Origin: Saprospiraceae bacterium
GTDB lineage: Bacteria > Bacteroidota > Bacteroidia > Chitinophagales > Saprospiraceae
Length of the DNA: 64,000 nucleotides
Reading direction: 5' to 3'
NCBI GenBank assembly: GCA_016715985.1
Contig: JADJXD010000001.1
Location: 1,240,001-1,304,000 of the forward strand
The translations under genes were made by a program, and so were the position numbers. The notes under the pieces were generated by a model, which was not told where the DNA came from, made no database searches, and was given only the letters and a program-made list of their open reading frames with translations. Of this stretch, positions 35,975 through 45,568 are shown in pieces. The first letter of the stretch is position 1; each line of letters opens with the position of its first letter.

Positions 35975-36202
35975 AACGTCTGAAATAAGATACATTTAGT
36001 ATCCGGGCCCAAAAAAGTAATAAAATTCGCTGCATATATATACTTTCAATAAAATTTAGTGTGATTTTTTTATTGTGAAGTATAGTTACGTTTTGTGCTA
36101 ATTAATTATTCCCGGGTTCGTGTTTGATCTGGTTTCAGATATAGAGAATATTCAATTTAATGACCGTAAAAAACCAGGATTTTGAAACTTACAACATCAA
36201 AA

Positions 36203-37510
36203 ATGAGTAAGGGGAAAAGACGTTTTGCCGATATTATACTTTCCTTAACAGCAGCTTTAGTTCTTATATATTTTTTTAACTCCAATTCTTCCGGTTCAAA
36301 AGAATATACTTTAGTCTCTCCGGAATCTGAGCTGAATATCATCCAAAAACAAAATCTTAAATTTGGTTTTAACCCCGATTCAGTTCATATTGAAAATAAT
36401 GTGATCAGGAAAAACGAAATTTTTGGTAATATTTTATCTTCTAATGGTATTGCAACCAATCTTATACTTCTTTTAGAACACGAAGCCAGAAATGTATTTA
36501 ACATCAGAAATATACAGGCTGGTAAAAAGTACCACGTGATCAAAAGGCATGAATGTGATGATAAGCCTTTGGCCATTGTTTACGAACCTGATAAGACTAA
36601 ATATGTAATATACAACCTGTCAGATTCTGTCAGTGTACAGTTGATCGAAAAAGACATTGTCACAGCAACTGAAGTTGCAGCAGGAAAAATTGAAACTTCA
36701 CTTTGGAATGCGTTAGACAAAAAAGGTATTGATCCTGCGATTATTGACAAAATGGAAGAGGCCTTATCATCTAATGTGGATTTCTACCATGCCAGAAAAG
36801 GGGATGAATTCAAACTTATTTATGAAAGTAAATACGTGGATAAAGAATATGTCGGCATGGGAAAATTGATAGGAGCCAGCTATAAAAATTCTCAGGGAGA
36901 ATTTTATTCAATGCTCTACAAAACTAAAGATAAAGAAGGTTATTTCGACTCAGAAGGTCGTCCTGCCAGAAAAGCTTTTCTTAAAGCACCGGTAAAATTT
37001 TCCAGAATATCTTCTTCATACAATTTAAGGAGATTTCATCCTATAAAGCAAAAGACAATGGCACATCTGGGTACTGATTATGCTGCACCTTATGGAACAG
37101 AAATCAGGTCTGTAGCAGATGGAGTGGTAATTGCCACAGGATATACTTCCGGGAATGGAAATTTTGTTAAAGTACGTCATGATAAAGTATATGAAACCCA
37201 GTACCTGCATATGTCAAAATTTGCAAAAGGTATCAAGTCGGGCACACCTGTAAAACAAGGTCAGACGATAGGATATGTTGGTGCCACAGGACTTGCAACA
37301 GGGCCCCATGTTTGTTTCAGATTCTGGAAAAACGGAAAACAAGTCAATCACCTCAATGAAAAACTACCTTCTGCTGAACCAATGCATATATCTGAATTAC
37401 CGGATTTCTTCAAGTACAGAGATGAAATCATGGGTAAGTTACTTGAAATCAGAATGGATGATACTGATGTCTATCCTAAGCCTTTACCTGAATATGTCAT
37501 TAAACCTTAA
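36203..37510 (+). CDS. M23 (LytM-type) metallopeptidase with HxC site
   Basis: 435 residues from the ATG at 36203 (MSKGKRRFAD). One N-terminal membrane segment (about 10-25) anchors it in the inner membrane with the bulk in the periplasm. A LysM/opacity-like middle region precedes the M23 domain (about 270-385). Zinc ligands appear as HLGTD (H288, D292), the catalytic His is in YLHMS (H336), and the last motif reads GPHVCFRF (H369, C371) where most LytM enzymes have GPHxH. The family cleaves peptidoglycan cross-bridges. The Cys could still ligate zinc, and I recall this variant from other Bacteroidota, so activity is plausible. Confidence 0.88.
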   Translation: MSKGKRRFADIILSLTAALVLIYFFNSNSSGSKEYTLVSPESELNIIQKQNLKFGFNPDSVHIENNVIRKNEIFGNILSSNGIATNLILLLEHEARNVFNIRNIQAGKKYHVIKRHECDDKPLAIVYEPDKTKYVIYNLSDSVSVQLIEKDIVTATEVAAGKIETSLWNALDKKGIDPAIIDKMEEALSSNVDFYHARKGDEFKLIYESKYVDKEYVGMGKLIGASYKNSQGEFYSMLYKTKDKEGYFDSEGRPARKAFLKAPVKFSRISSSYNLRRFHPIKQKTMAHLGTDYAAPYGTEIRSVADGVVIATGYTSGNGNFVKVRHDKVYETQYLHMSKFAKGIKSGTPVKQGQTIGYVGATGLATGPHVCFRFWKNGKQVNHLNEKLPSAEPMHISELPDFFKYRDEIMGKLLEIRMDDTDVYPKPLPEYVIKP

Positions 37511-37735
37511 GCTTTTGTGACTGACAGGTTAGAGTGTTGAATTTCATTTCAATTTTAGATTTGGATTTTGCGCACCATTTAATTAAGGACTTTGGCTTTC
37601 TACATTGACATTTAATATACTGATGCTTCTCTCAGATAAAATAAATTTAACTACACCTTTTAAACTAAATGGATCAAATGATATTGTATAACTGCTTTCA
37701 ATAAAAACTTGGTCTCATACTTTAAACTAATCCAA

Positions 37736-38776
37736 ATGGAATACCGAAAACTCGGAAATACAGATATAACTTTAAGTGCTATCGGTCTGGGCACGATGAC
37801 ATTCGGGGAGCAAAATACAGAAGCAGATGGTCACGAACAGTTGAGTTATGCAATTGAAAACGGGATTAACTTCATTGACACGGCTGAAATGTATTCTGTA
37901 CCCGGACGTGCTGAAACACAAGGATCCACTGAACGTATAATAGGAAGCTGGCTTCAAAAAACCGGAAACAGGAAAAAAATTATACTTGCTACAAAAATCA
38001 CCGGGCCTTCTCCCAATTTTCCGCACATAAGCCCAAATCTTGGGTTTAGCAAGAGTAGAATTCTTGAAGCAATAAATGGTAGTCTGGAAAGATTAAAAAC
38101 GGACTACATTGATATTTACCAAATGCACTGGCCGGAACGAAAAACCAATTATTTTGGACAACTTGGTTATGACCATTCGCTTGATAATGGTTGGGTCGAT
38201 AATTTTGAAGAATCCATTTCCACTATGGCTGAATTAAAAAAAGCAGGTAAGATCAGACATTGGGGACTGTCCAATGAAACACCCTGGGGAGTGATGCGAT
38301 GTTGTAGCCTTGCCAAAGACAAACTTTTGCCTAGACCGGAGAGTGTACAAAATCCATATAATTTATTGAACAGAACATACGAAATTGGTTTATCAGAGAT
38401 AAGTCATAGGGAGAATATAAGCTTATTAGCTTACTCACCGATGGCATTTGGTTTACTATCCGGAAAATTTCACAGAAATCAGGATACACCCAATGACAGA
38501 ATAAACAGATTTAAAAATTTATCAAGATATAATAGCCCCCAAAGTAAGGAAGCTGCCAGAAGATACATTGAAATCGCTGAAAAAGCAGGTATCACTCCTG
38601 CACAAATGGCGTTGGCATTTGTAACTTCAAGATCATTTGTTACTTCCAATATTATAGGGGCAACTTCCATGCTTCAACTAAAAGAAAATATTGAAAGCCA
38701 GCATCTTCAACTTTCAAAAGATGTACTGGAAGCCATTCATAAGGTTCATCAGGAGATCTCAAATCCCGCACCTTGA
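37736..38776 (+). CDS. Aldo/keto reductase, Tas-like
   Basis: 346 residues from the ATG at 37736 (MEYRKLGNTDITLSAIGLGT). The family reduces aldehydes or ketones with NADPH. The catalytic tetrad is visible: Asp and Tyr in FIDTAEMYSVP, Lys in ILATKITG, His in IYQMHWPER. The C-terminal cofactor region ends SNIIGATSMLQLKENI. The insert EMYSVPGRAETQGSTERIIG is typical of the Tas subgroup. The substrate is not known. It stands alone, 225 bp after the M23 gene with no notable signal in the gap. Confidence 0.9.
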   Translation: MEYRKLGNTDITLSAIGLGTMTFGEQNTEADGHEQLSYAIENGINFIDTAEMYSVPGRAETQGSTERIIGSWLQKTGNRKKIILATKITGPSPNFPHISPNLGFSKSRILEAINGSLERLKTDYIDIYQMHWPERKTNYFGQLGYDHSLDNGWVDNFEESISTMAELKKAGKIRHWGLSNETPWGVMRCCSLAKDKLLPRPESVQNPYNLLNRTYEIGLSEISHRENISLLAYSPMAFGLLSGKFHRNQDTPNDRINRFKNLSRYNSPQSKEAARRYIEIAEKAGITPAQMALAFVTSRSFVTSNIIGATSMLQLKENIESQHLQLSKDVLEAIHKVHQEISNPAP

Positions 38777-38819
38777 TATTATTTTAAGTATCAATTATGA
38801 GACCAATCCGCAATTACCT

Positions 38820-38890
38820 TTTATATGGAAATCACCCGTTTTTCCCAGCCCATAACAGGATACAGTCTATTATCAATGCAGTAAAAATAA
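38820..38890. repeat. Dispersed intergenic element
   Basis: CACCCGTTTTTCCCAGCCC followed by TATTATCAATGCAGTAAA resembles the block at 34270-34330. The 288-bp gap to the sigma factor holds no other recognisable feature. Confidence 0.4.
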
Positions 38891-39064
38891 TTGCTAGTCG
38901 GAGTAAGACTCAATAAAGTAGTTTATATTTTGATTCACGGTGGTGGCAATAAATATTAATATCACTGTAAGATTAAATAAATACCAACAATTGAAATTGT
39001 AGCATGACAAATAATTTCAAAAAATGGTGTCAGGATTACTTCATATCAAAGTAATATTATTAAC

Positions 39065-39619
39065 TTGGCATTGTCAATCAAAATACAAACAAAAAACAGA
39101 AACCTTTTGGATCGTTCGGTTTTCGAGTCCTTATTTGACCAGTACTACAAAGCTTTGTGTCATTTTGCCGCAAAGATTGTAGGTGATACGAATGTAGCCG
39201 AAGATATTGTTCAGGAAGTTTTTATTCATTTTTGGCATAAGGGAATTATACCTGATCAGTCAAAAAGTATTAAGTCTTTATTCTTTACAAGTACAAAAAA
39301 CAAAGCACTTGAATACCTAAGGAAAGAAGCAATAAATAACAAAATGCTGGACTATCTGAAAACACAAACTGACGAAATTGAACCTTCCGTTTCAGAAGAA
39401 GAAATTGATAAATATATGTTAATTGATCAAATATATGTGTGCATACGACAATTACCCCCAAAATGTGCCGATATTTTTACCCTCTCTAAAGTGAATGGCC
39501 TATCTTACGCTCAAATTGCAGAAAAACAAAAAATTTCTTCCAAAACGGTGGAAAACCATATGACGAAAGCGTTTAAAATGTTAAGAGCAATGTTGGCTCA
39601 AAAAAATACAAGACATTAA
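39065..39619 (+). CDS. ECF RNA polymerase sigma factor, FecI-like
   Basis: 184 residues. No ATG is available in this frame between the upstream stop at 39005 and the conserved region, so a TTG start (39065 or 39071) is likely. Region 2 spans about 20-90 (FESLFDQYYKALCHFAAKIVGD...AEDIVQEVFIHFWHKG) and region 4 about 125-175 (LPPKCADIFTLSKVNGLSYAQIAEKQKISSKTVENHMTKA). It directs transcription of target operons when released by its anti-sigma partner. It lies 8 bp upstream of FecR, heading a signalling and uptake operon. Confidence 0.88.
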   Translation: MALSIKIQTKNRNLLDRSVFESLFDQYYKALCHFAAKIVGDTNVAEDIVQEVFIHFWHKGIIPDQSKSIKSLFFTSTKNKALEYLRKEAINNKMLDYLKTQTDEIEPSVSEEEIDKYMLIDQIYVCIRQLPPKCADIFTLSKVNGLSYAQIAEKQKISSKTVENHMTKAFKMLRAMLAQKNTRH

Positions 39620-39627
39620 ACATTTAT

Positions 39628-40569
39628 ATGAAAATTTTCAAAATAATTACCAATGTTTTTTCAACTACTGCTGATGTTCAGGAGAGGGAAATGCTTAAAA
39701 TTTGGCAAAAAGAATCTAAAGAAAATCTGGATTTACTTAAAAATCAAATTTCAGTTGAGCAATTATCAGATGAATTAATAGGTTACAATCAGTACAATAA
39801 AGAAATTGCACTGCAAAAAATAAGACAAAATACCAATTATAATCCAGGAAAAACAAAACCATTAACTACATCATTTAGAGTTGCTGCTTCATTATTATTT
39901 ATACTTGTAGCAGGATATTTTTTAAAAAATACATTTTCTCAAAAAACATTTGACCAACTAGTCCATATTGCAACTACAAGTCAAAAAAATATCATACTGA
40001 ATGACGGTACAGAGGTTATTTTGGATACACAGTCAGAGCTTACAGAAGAATCCTTCAGAACCACTACATTAAAAGGGCGTGCATATTTCAATGTAACACC
40101 CGATCTAAAAAACACTTTTGTGATAAAAACTTCCGCTGGCATGATAAGTGTACTTGGTACAGCTTTTAGTTTAAAAACAACAGAAAATCAAACCGAAGTT
40201 TTTGTCACTGAAGGAAAAGTAAAAGTGCAAAATTCGGAGGATGAAAAAATACTTTTGAAAGACGATTTTGTGGTTTTGACACAACAAAGTATAACTATAC
40301 AAAAGTTAAAGTCTGAGAATTATCTTGGATGGATAAGTAAGTCAGTAATTTTTAAAGATGCCAATATTCAAAAAGTAGCTGCTGACTTATCGGAATTTTA
40401 CAATACAAAAATTGTAGTTAATGAAAACATCATTCTAAGTGATTGTAAAATCAATACTTCTTTTTCAAATGAAACGCTCACGGAAGCATTAGATGAATTA
40501 AAATTAATAACAGGTTTGAACTACAAAATAACTGAAACTGGTATTCATTTTCTATCTGTTAAATGTTAA
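39628..40569 (+). CDS. FecR-family anti-sigma factor
   Basis: 313 residues. A cytoplasmic N-terminal part (about 1-85) precedes one transmembrane helix (about 88-105: VAASLLFILVAGYFL). The periplasmic FecR domain follows (about 115-215: ILNDGTEVILDTQSELTEESF, GRAYFNVTPDLKNTFVIKTSAGMISVLGTAFSL). The C-terminus (FKDANIQKVAADLSEFYNTKIVVN...LTEALDELKLITGLNYKI) matches DUF4974. It relays the state of the outer-membrane receptor to the sigma factor. It lies 8 bp after the sigma gene and 10 bp before the receptor. Confidence 0.9.
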   Translation: MKIFKIITNVFSTTADVQEREMLKIWQKESKENLDLLKNQISVEQLSDELIGYNQYNKEIALQKIRQNTNYNPGKTKPLTTSFRVAASLLFILVAGYFLKNTFSQKTFDQLVHIATTSQKNIILNDGTEVILDTQSELTEESFRTTTLKGRAYFNVTPDLKNTFVIKTSAGMISVLGTAFSLKTTENQTEVFVTEGKVKVQNSEDEKILLKDDFVVLTQQSITIQKLKSENYLGWISKSVIFKDANIQKVAADLSEFYNTKIVVNENIILSDCKINTSFSNETLTEALDELKLITGLNYKITETGIHFLSVKC

Positions 40570-40579
40570 TCCAAAAAGC

Positions 40580-43228
40580 ATGAGGCGTTTCAGCTTCATA
40601 AAATACATCTTTTTGATGGTCTGTGTCCTGAACCAACTGTCAGCTCAGGAAAAATTACCTGGAATATCAATAGAAATAAGTAAAAATAACACGACCGGCA
40701 CGGTAGATGATTTTCTAAATCTTCTCGAGACACAATATTCTTACACCTTAAGCTATAACGCTAATCAGCTTCCGTTAAATAAGAAGGTCAGTTTAGAACC
40801 GGGATTGTATTTGCTTTCTGATTTTTTTAAAGAAATTTTTGAATCTGCAGATATATTGGTTTACTTCCGACCGCCCAACAAAATTATTATATCCGGAAGA
40901 GAAAGAAGTAATCAGGCTGAAAAAATACTATTGAGAGGATACATTTTTGATAAAGAAAATAATGAAGCACTGATCGGAGCACTCATAACAGAAGAACATT
41001 CAGGGATCACAGTTTCCACCAATGAATATGGATATTACTACATGTATTTACCTACAGGAAAACTTTCATTAGATATTCAATATCTGGGATACAAAAGTCA
41101 GCCTTTTCTTATCGAAACATTTAGTTCTTTGTTAAAAAATTTTCATTTGGAATCCAGCAACAGGCTCCCGGAGATTATCATTTCTGACAGGATAAGTGAC
41201 CGCATCAATCACTGGAATTCAGGGGAAATAATTGATGTTTATAAAAGCAAGGAATTTACAGGTATATTAGGAGACAAAGATTTGATAAATAATGTCAGAA
41301 TTATGCCTGGTGTCCAGTCAGGTGGTGAAGGTCAAAGTGGGTTGCATGTCCGGGGTGGCGGTCCTGATCAGAATCTGGTGTTGCTGGAAGGTATTCCGAT
41401 TTATGAGTCCAGCCATACAGCCGGTATTTCATCCATATTTATTGAAGAAAGTATCAAAGAAGCTAGTTTTATTAAAAATGGATTTCCATCCAGATATGGA
41501 GGAAGATTGTCTTCTGTACTGGACATTCATTTAAAAGATGGCAATCCTGAAAAGCACGAAAAAAGTTTTTCATTAGGTCTGCCGGGTGTCAAAATGCATT
41601 TTAACGGTCCTGTTGCAGGCCAAAATACAACATACAACCTATCAGGAAGAATTTCCTGGCTAGATTTTTATGTCAATAAATGGTTAAGGCCTTTCACTAA
41701 ATACGATGCTATCAATATCGGCTATACAGATCTTACCGGAAAAATTACACATAAATTTAGAAACGGAGGTAAAATATCTTTAAGTTTGTATAGTGGATCC
41801 GACAGACTGGAACTAAGAAAAAGTGAATCAATAGATACAATTGGATATACATTCAATTCATATGATACAAACAGATTAAGATGGGGGAACCAATTAATAA
41901 GCCTTAAGTGGAATCAAACTTTTAAGGACAGACTAAATATAAATATTCATGCAGGTGCTCTAAAATATCAACACCGGGCCCGATCCAGTTATATTTTTGA
42001 TTCCTTCTTTAATTCGTCCAATAATCATGATGAATTAGATGTACTATCATACGCTGATATAACAGACGTTACAGGTGGAATTCATGCGGACTATTATCTT
42101 TCTGACAAACATACATTAAAATCAGGCATACAAGTTACCAATCACAAATTCAACCCCATTGTAAAACAAAGTCTGATTATTCTTGAAGGTGAAGAAGCAA
42201 ATATACTGGATAAAGATTCTACAATATATTCAGTTGAATCCGGTATCTATCTGGAAGATAATTTTAAGCTTAGTAATGAAATATTTTTATACGGAGGCCT
42301 GCATCTTTCTGTTTTTAATGTTGGCAAGACGAGTTATCACGCTTTGCAACCAAGATTCAAGCTTTTGTGGACACCTACTAAAAATCAAATGTTCAACATT
42401 GAATATAGTAGAATGACTCAGAATATTCATCTTTTGGTTAATTCAGGATTGGGGTTGCCCTCAGATTTGTGGGTGCCGAGTACAGAAAAGATAGCACCGC
42501 AGAATGCTGCACAATTCAGTATTTCATATTCCCGTAATTTCAACAAAGCTTTTTATTTACAAACATCATTATTCTATAAAAATTTTAACAATCTGATTGA
42601 ATACGCAACACCTACTGACCTCTTCTATTTCTTTGTCAATGACCAGAATGTAGTTCCGGTATTTAATAATAGCAGAGATTGGGAAAGGAATATATTTACA
42701 GGTAAAGGAAGAGCGAGAGGTATTGAATTACTTCTACAAAGAAAAGGACATAAAATTAATGGATGGGCAGCAGCTACTTATTCATCATCTACCAGAACTT
42801 TCAGTGAAATAAACGAAGGTAAACCATTTCCATACACCTACGACAGAACATGGGATTTGAATTCCGGCTTAACTTTTGAACTTTCCAAGGTATTCTCTAT
42901 AGGTTTGAGTACTGTTTATGGGACAGGCAATGCATTCTCTTTGGCAACTGAAGAATTTGACTCTGTATTGGGTATCCGGCTTTTAAATATATCCGGTCGG
43001 AATAACTACCGGCTTCCTCCCTTCATCCAAACCAGTGTCAATTTAGGACACTCATACAAAAACAAATTTTTTGAAATAAAAACAAACCTAAATATATACA
43101 ATGTATTTAACCGTTTGAATGCATACTACATTTATGTTTATAAAAATCCGGTAACTAAAGATAATATTTTAAGAAAAGTAAGTATTCTCCCCATCACACC
43201 TTCCATAAACTTAAATCTAATTTTTTAA
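40580..43228 (+). CDS. FecA-like TonB-dependent receptor with STN domain
   Basis: 882 residues. Signal peptide about 1-22 (cleavage near LSAQ). A secretin/TonB N-terminal (STN) signalling domain lies at about 28-108, then a carboxypeptidase-regulatory-like domain about 115-200 (LRGYIFDKENNEALIGALIT), the plug about 215-330 (VRGGGPDQNLVLLEGIPIYESSH) and a 22-strand-type barrel ending SINLNLIF with a terminal Phe. It imports a TonB-energised ligand; the STN domain would contact FecR to trigger the sigma factor. The ligand is unknown. The DUF4249 partner gene follows after 181 bp. Confidence 0.9.
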   Translation: MRRFSFIKYIFLMVCVLNQLSAQEKLPGISIEISKNNTTGTVDDFLNLLETQYSYTLSYNANQLPLNKKVSLEPGLYLLSDFFKEIFESADILVYFRPPNKIIISGRERSNQAEKILLRGYIFDKENNEALIGALITEEHSGITVSTNEYGYYYMYLPTGKLSLDIQYLGYKSQPFLIETFSSLLKNFHLESSNRLPEIIISDRISDRINHWNSGEIIDVYKSKEFTGILGDKDLINNVRIMPGVQSGGEGQSGLHVRGGGPDQNLVLLEGIPIYESSHTAGISSIFIEESIKEASFIKNGFPSRYGGRLSSVLDIHLKDGNPEKHEKSFSLGLPGVKMHFNGPVAGQNTTYNLSGRISWLDFYVNKWLRPFTKYDAINIGYTDLTGKITHKFRNGGKISLSLYSGSDRLELRKSESIDTIGYTFNSYDTNRLRWGNQLISLKWNQTFKDRLNINIHAGALKYQHRARSSYIFDSFFNSSNNHDELDVLSYADITDVTGGIHADYYLSDKHTLKSGIQVTNHKFNPIVKQSLIILEGEEANILDKDSTIYSVESGIYLEDNFKLSNEIFLYGGLHLSVFNVGKTSYHALQPRFKLLWTPTKNQMFNIEYSRMTQNIHLLVNSGLGLPSDLWVPSTEKIAPQNAAQFSISYSRNFNKAFYLQTSLFYKNFNNLIEYATPTDLFYFFVNDQNVVPVFNNSRDWERNIFTGKGRARGIELLLQRKGHKINGWAAATYSSSTRTFSEINEGKPFPYTYDRTWDLNSGLTFELSKVFSIGLSTVYGTGNAFSLATEEFDSVLGIRLLNISGRNNYRLPPFIQTSVNLGHSYKNKFFEIKTNLNIYNVFNRLNAYYIYVYKNPVTKDNILRKVSILPITPSINLNLIF

Positions 43229-43409
43229 AACATAATTCTGTTTGATAGCCAAATAAAATCTACGACAGCATTTTATTCTGCATATAAAGTGCGACCTATT
43301 CCTAATATTTTCAGATTTGATCGCTTTGTAATATAATCTTATCAAAAACCATTAATATGAATAAAAAAAAGACTAATTTTGGGGAATAATTTAAAATGTT
43401 TTTATATAA

Positions 43410-44318
43410 ATGAAACATTTCTATCCATTATCCATTGTCTTGTTAATAATCAGTTGCATGGTGTTTATATCGTGCGAAGAAGATTTTGTTTTAAAAAGAG
43501 AAGCGTTTGTACCTAAGGTTGTAGTCAATTCAATTTTCACAGAAGGTAAACCCTGGAAAGTTGCACTCACTTTTAGCAGAGATATTCTGGATAATTCTCC
43601 CAACATCATTCCAGTTGAAAATGCAGATGTGTATATAATCAGGAAAGTAAATGGGCTTCAGATCCCACTTAAACATGAAGGTGCCGGTATTTATACTTCT
43701 GTCACTTGGATGCCCGAACCTGACAGAAATTATGAGCTGATCGTTAATGTTCCGGGATACACCACAATAACTTCCAAAAGCACATCACCATCCCGTTCAG
43801 AAATTGTAAATGTACTTTCAGAAGTAGTAGAATTACAAGGTGAAAAACAAACGAAAGTAAATTTTGAAATTAAAGACAACAACAGTAATTTTTATATCTG
43901 GAATGTAATTTCCTCCAATCAAGGTAAATTGCCGGATTCTTCCTTTACAGGTGATGCCGGAAAATTAGTAGGTTCAATTAAAAAATATCCTTCTATTCAG
44001 TCTGTTTTGAATAACAATGTTTTGTCAGGAAACGATACAGAATCAAAAGGCGGAAGCTTCTCAACCACTACATCAGACAATAATGGAGACGATTCTTTAG
44101 AAAACCCTCCCCCCGGAAGTGAACCTATTAATAAAAAATATCTCAGAGTAGTAACAGCCAGTGGCGATTTATACAATTACTATAAATCCGTCGAGCAGTT
44201 TGTTCTTTCAGAAAATTATAATACCAGCATTGCATACACAACCAAAGTGTATTCTAATATTCAAAATGGTTTGGGTATATTTGCTGGTTATACCGAAAAA
44301 TATATTGAAATTAAATAA
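43410..44318 (+). CDS. DUF4249 surface lipoprotein
   Basis: 302 residues. The lipoprotein signal ends VFISC (Cys at about 22) followed by EED, an acidic tag favouring surface export in Bacteroidota. The mature part begins FVLKREAFVPKVVVNSIFTEGKPWKVALTFSRDILD and continues with beta-sandwich segments (VENADVYIIRK, YELIVNVPGYTTITSKS), matching DUF4249, a family regularly encoded next to TonB receptors. It may act as the receptor's extracellular partner (inference from context). It ends 36 bp before the GNAT gene. Confidence 0.85.
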   Translation: MKHFYPLSIVLLIISCMVFISCEEDFVLKREAFVPKVVVNSIFTEGKPWKVALTFSRDILDNSPNIIPVENADVYIIRKVNGLQIPLKHEGAGIYTSVTWMPEPDRNYELIVNVPGYTTITSKSTSPSRSEIVNVLSEVVELQGEKQTKVNFEIKDNNSNFYIWNVISSNQGKLPDSSFTGDAGKLVGSIKKYPSIQSVLNNNVLSGNDTESKGGSFSTTTSDNNGDDSLENPPPGSEPINKKYLRVVTASGDLYNYYKSVEQFVLSENYNTSIAYTTKVYSNIQNGLGIFAGYTEKYIEIK

Positions 44319-44357
44319 TCCTGTTTTTTATTTCTATACTAAATAACCTGAAATTTG

Positions 44358-44792
44358 ATGTACAGTACCTTAATTGAATTCGGAACCCCTGAATTTGATG
44401 AATGCATAAGACTAAGATATGATGTACTGCGAAAGCCATTGGGTCTTGAGTTCAATATTGAAGAAATCTCTACTGAATATGATTCCTTTCATTTAGCTTG
44501 TTACAATAACAGGAATGAGTTGGTTGGAGTATTGGTTTTAAAACCTTTGACCGACCAAATCATTAAGATGCGACAGGTTGCTGTATCAGAAAATGTACAA
44601 AAATCAGGGATTGGCTCTTATATGATTTCCGAAAGCGAAAATTTTGCTTCACAAAGGGGATACAAAAGAATAGAACTTCATGCCCGTGCGCCAGTAGTTC
44701 CATTTTATGAAAAGCATAACTATGTTTGTGAAGGTCCTGTATTTCAGGAAGTTGGAATAGACCACCAATTTATGTTTAAAATGCTTTCTTAA
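44358..44792 (+). CDS. GNAT-family acetyltransferase
   Basis: 144 residues from the ATG at 44358 (MYSTLIEFGTPEF). The fold shows the substrate-side start YDEC-like FDECIRLRYDVLRKPLG, strand ELVGVLVLKPL, motif A IKMRQVAVSENVQKSGIGSYMISESE (acetyl-CoA pyrophosphate loop QKSGIGS) and the C-terminal ARAPVVPFYEKHNYVCEG. The acceptor is unknown; small-molecule or protein N-acetylation are both possible. It may be read through from the DUF4249 gene. Confidence 0.88.
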   Translation: MYSTLIEFGTPEFDECIRLRYDVLRKPLGLEFNIEEISTEYDSFHLACYNNRNELVGVLVLKPLTDQIIKMRQVAVSENVQKSGIGSYMISESENFASQRGYKRIELHARAPVVPFYEKHNYVCEGPVFQEVGIDHQFMFKMLS

Positions 44793-44896
44793 GGTGGTGC
44801 ATTATTGATAATAATCCCATCAGTCAAAAATATAACAAACTAAAACCACTGGTCAGAAAATAAATTGGCAGTAAAAAAGCCAATATTCCGGATGGA

Positions 44897-45283
44897 TTAA
44901 AGTTTATCAATCCTCTGTTTTAATTTCAAGAGGCCTTCTTTGATTAGCTTTAATTTGTCAACAACATCTTCATGTCGGGTATTAAGTTCTTCTTTCTTTA
45001 GATTCTTTTTTAAAGTTGAAATCTCCTTTTTTGCACCTTCCAATGTAAATCCTCTTTCTTTAACCAAATTAAAGATAAGTTCTACCTGACCTATATCTTT
45101 CGGGGTAAATTTCCGTTCTCCCCGATTGTTTTTACCTGGCCTTAAACTCGGAAATTCAGCTTCCCAATAGCGAATAAGGGATGTTGTCACATCAAACATT
45201 TCTGCAACTTCTCCAATTGAATAATATAGTTTTGTAAGTTCCTTTGTTTCCAAAAAGTAAAATTTTACACTAAGGTACAACAA
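44897..45283 (-). CDS. MerR-family transcriptional regulator
   Basis: 128 residues if started at the TTG at 45283; another in-frame TTG at 45253 gives 118 residues and fits family members better (start METKELTKLYYSIGEVAEMF). No ATG is available before the HTH. The winged HTH spans KLYYSIGEVAEMFDVTTSLIRYWEAEFPSLRPGKNNRGERKFTPKDI, followed by a coiled coil (GFTLEGAKKEISTLKKNLKKEE). It lacks an effector domain, as in the short MerR group common in Bacteroidota. Target unknown. Confidence 0.85.
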   Translation of the reverse strand: MLYLSVKFYFLETKELTKLYYSIGEVAEMFDVTTSLIRYWEAEFPSLRPGKNNRGERKFTPKDIGQVELIFNLVKERGFTLEGAKKEISTLKKNLKKEELNTRHEDVVDKLKLIKEGLLKLKQRIDKL

Positions 45284-45475
45284 TCAGCACATTATGCCAA
45301 GTAACATAAACGAAGAAATAAGTTATTTTCGTTAAAAAATTGAAATTTATTTTCATTTAATTCAGAACTAGCCTAAAACAAGCTAAAATTTTATATTTTC
45401 TACATCATTCATACAAACCTAATAATTTATAAAAACGGGTTTAACTCTAAACAAACATGGTAATTAGTATAAATT

Positions 45476-45509
45476 AAAAAAGCCCCCCTCTAATTGCTTA
45501 GAGAGAGGC
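45476..45509 (-). terminator. Rho-independent terminator of the 2020-residue protein gene
   Basis: Read on the minus strand, GCCTCTCTCTAA pairs with TTAGAGGGGGGC across a GCAA loop (12 bp including two G-U pairs), then six T. It lies 60-93 bp after the stop at 45569. This is the clearest intrinsic terminator in the window. Confidence 0.9.
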
Positions 45510-45568
45510 CATCCCAAAAACCGATTTAACTTAAACCCTTTTTTGAGTTATAACACTGATACTATCGA

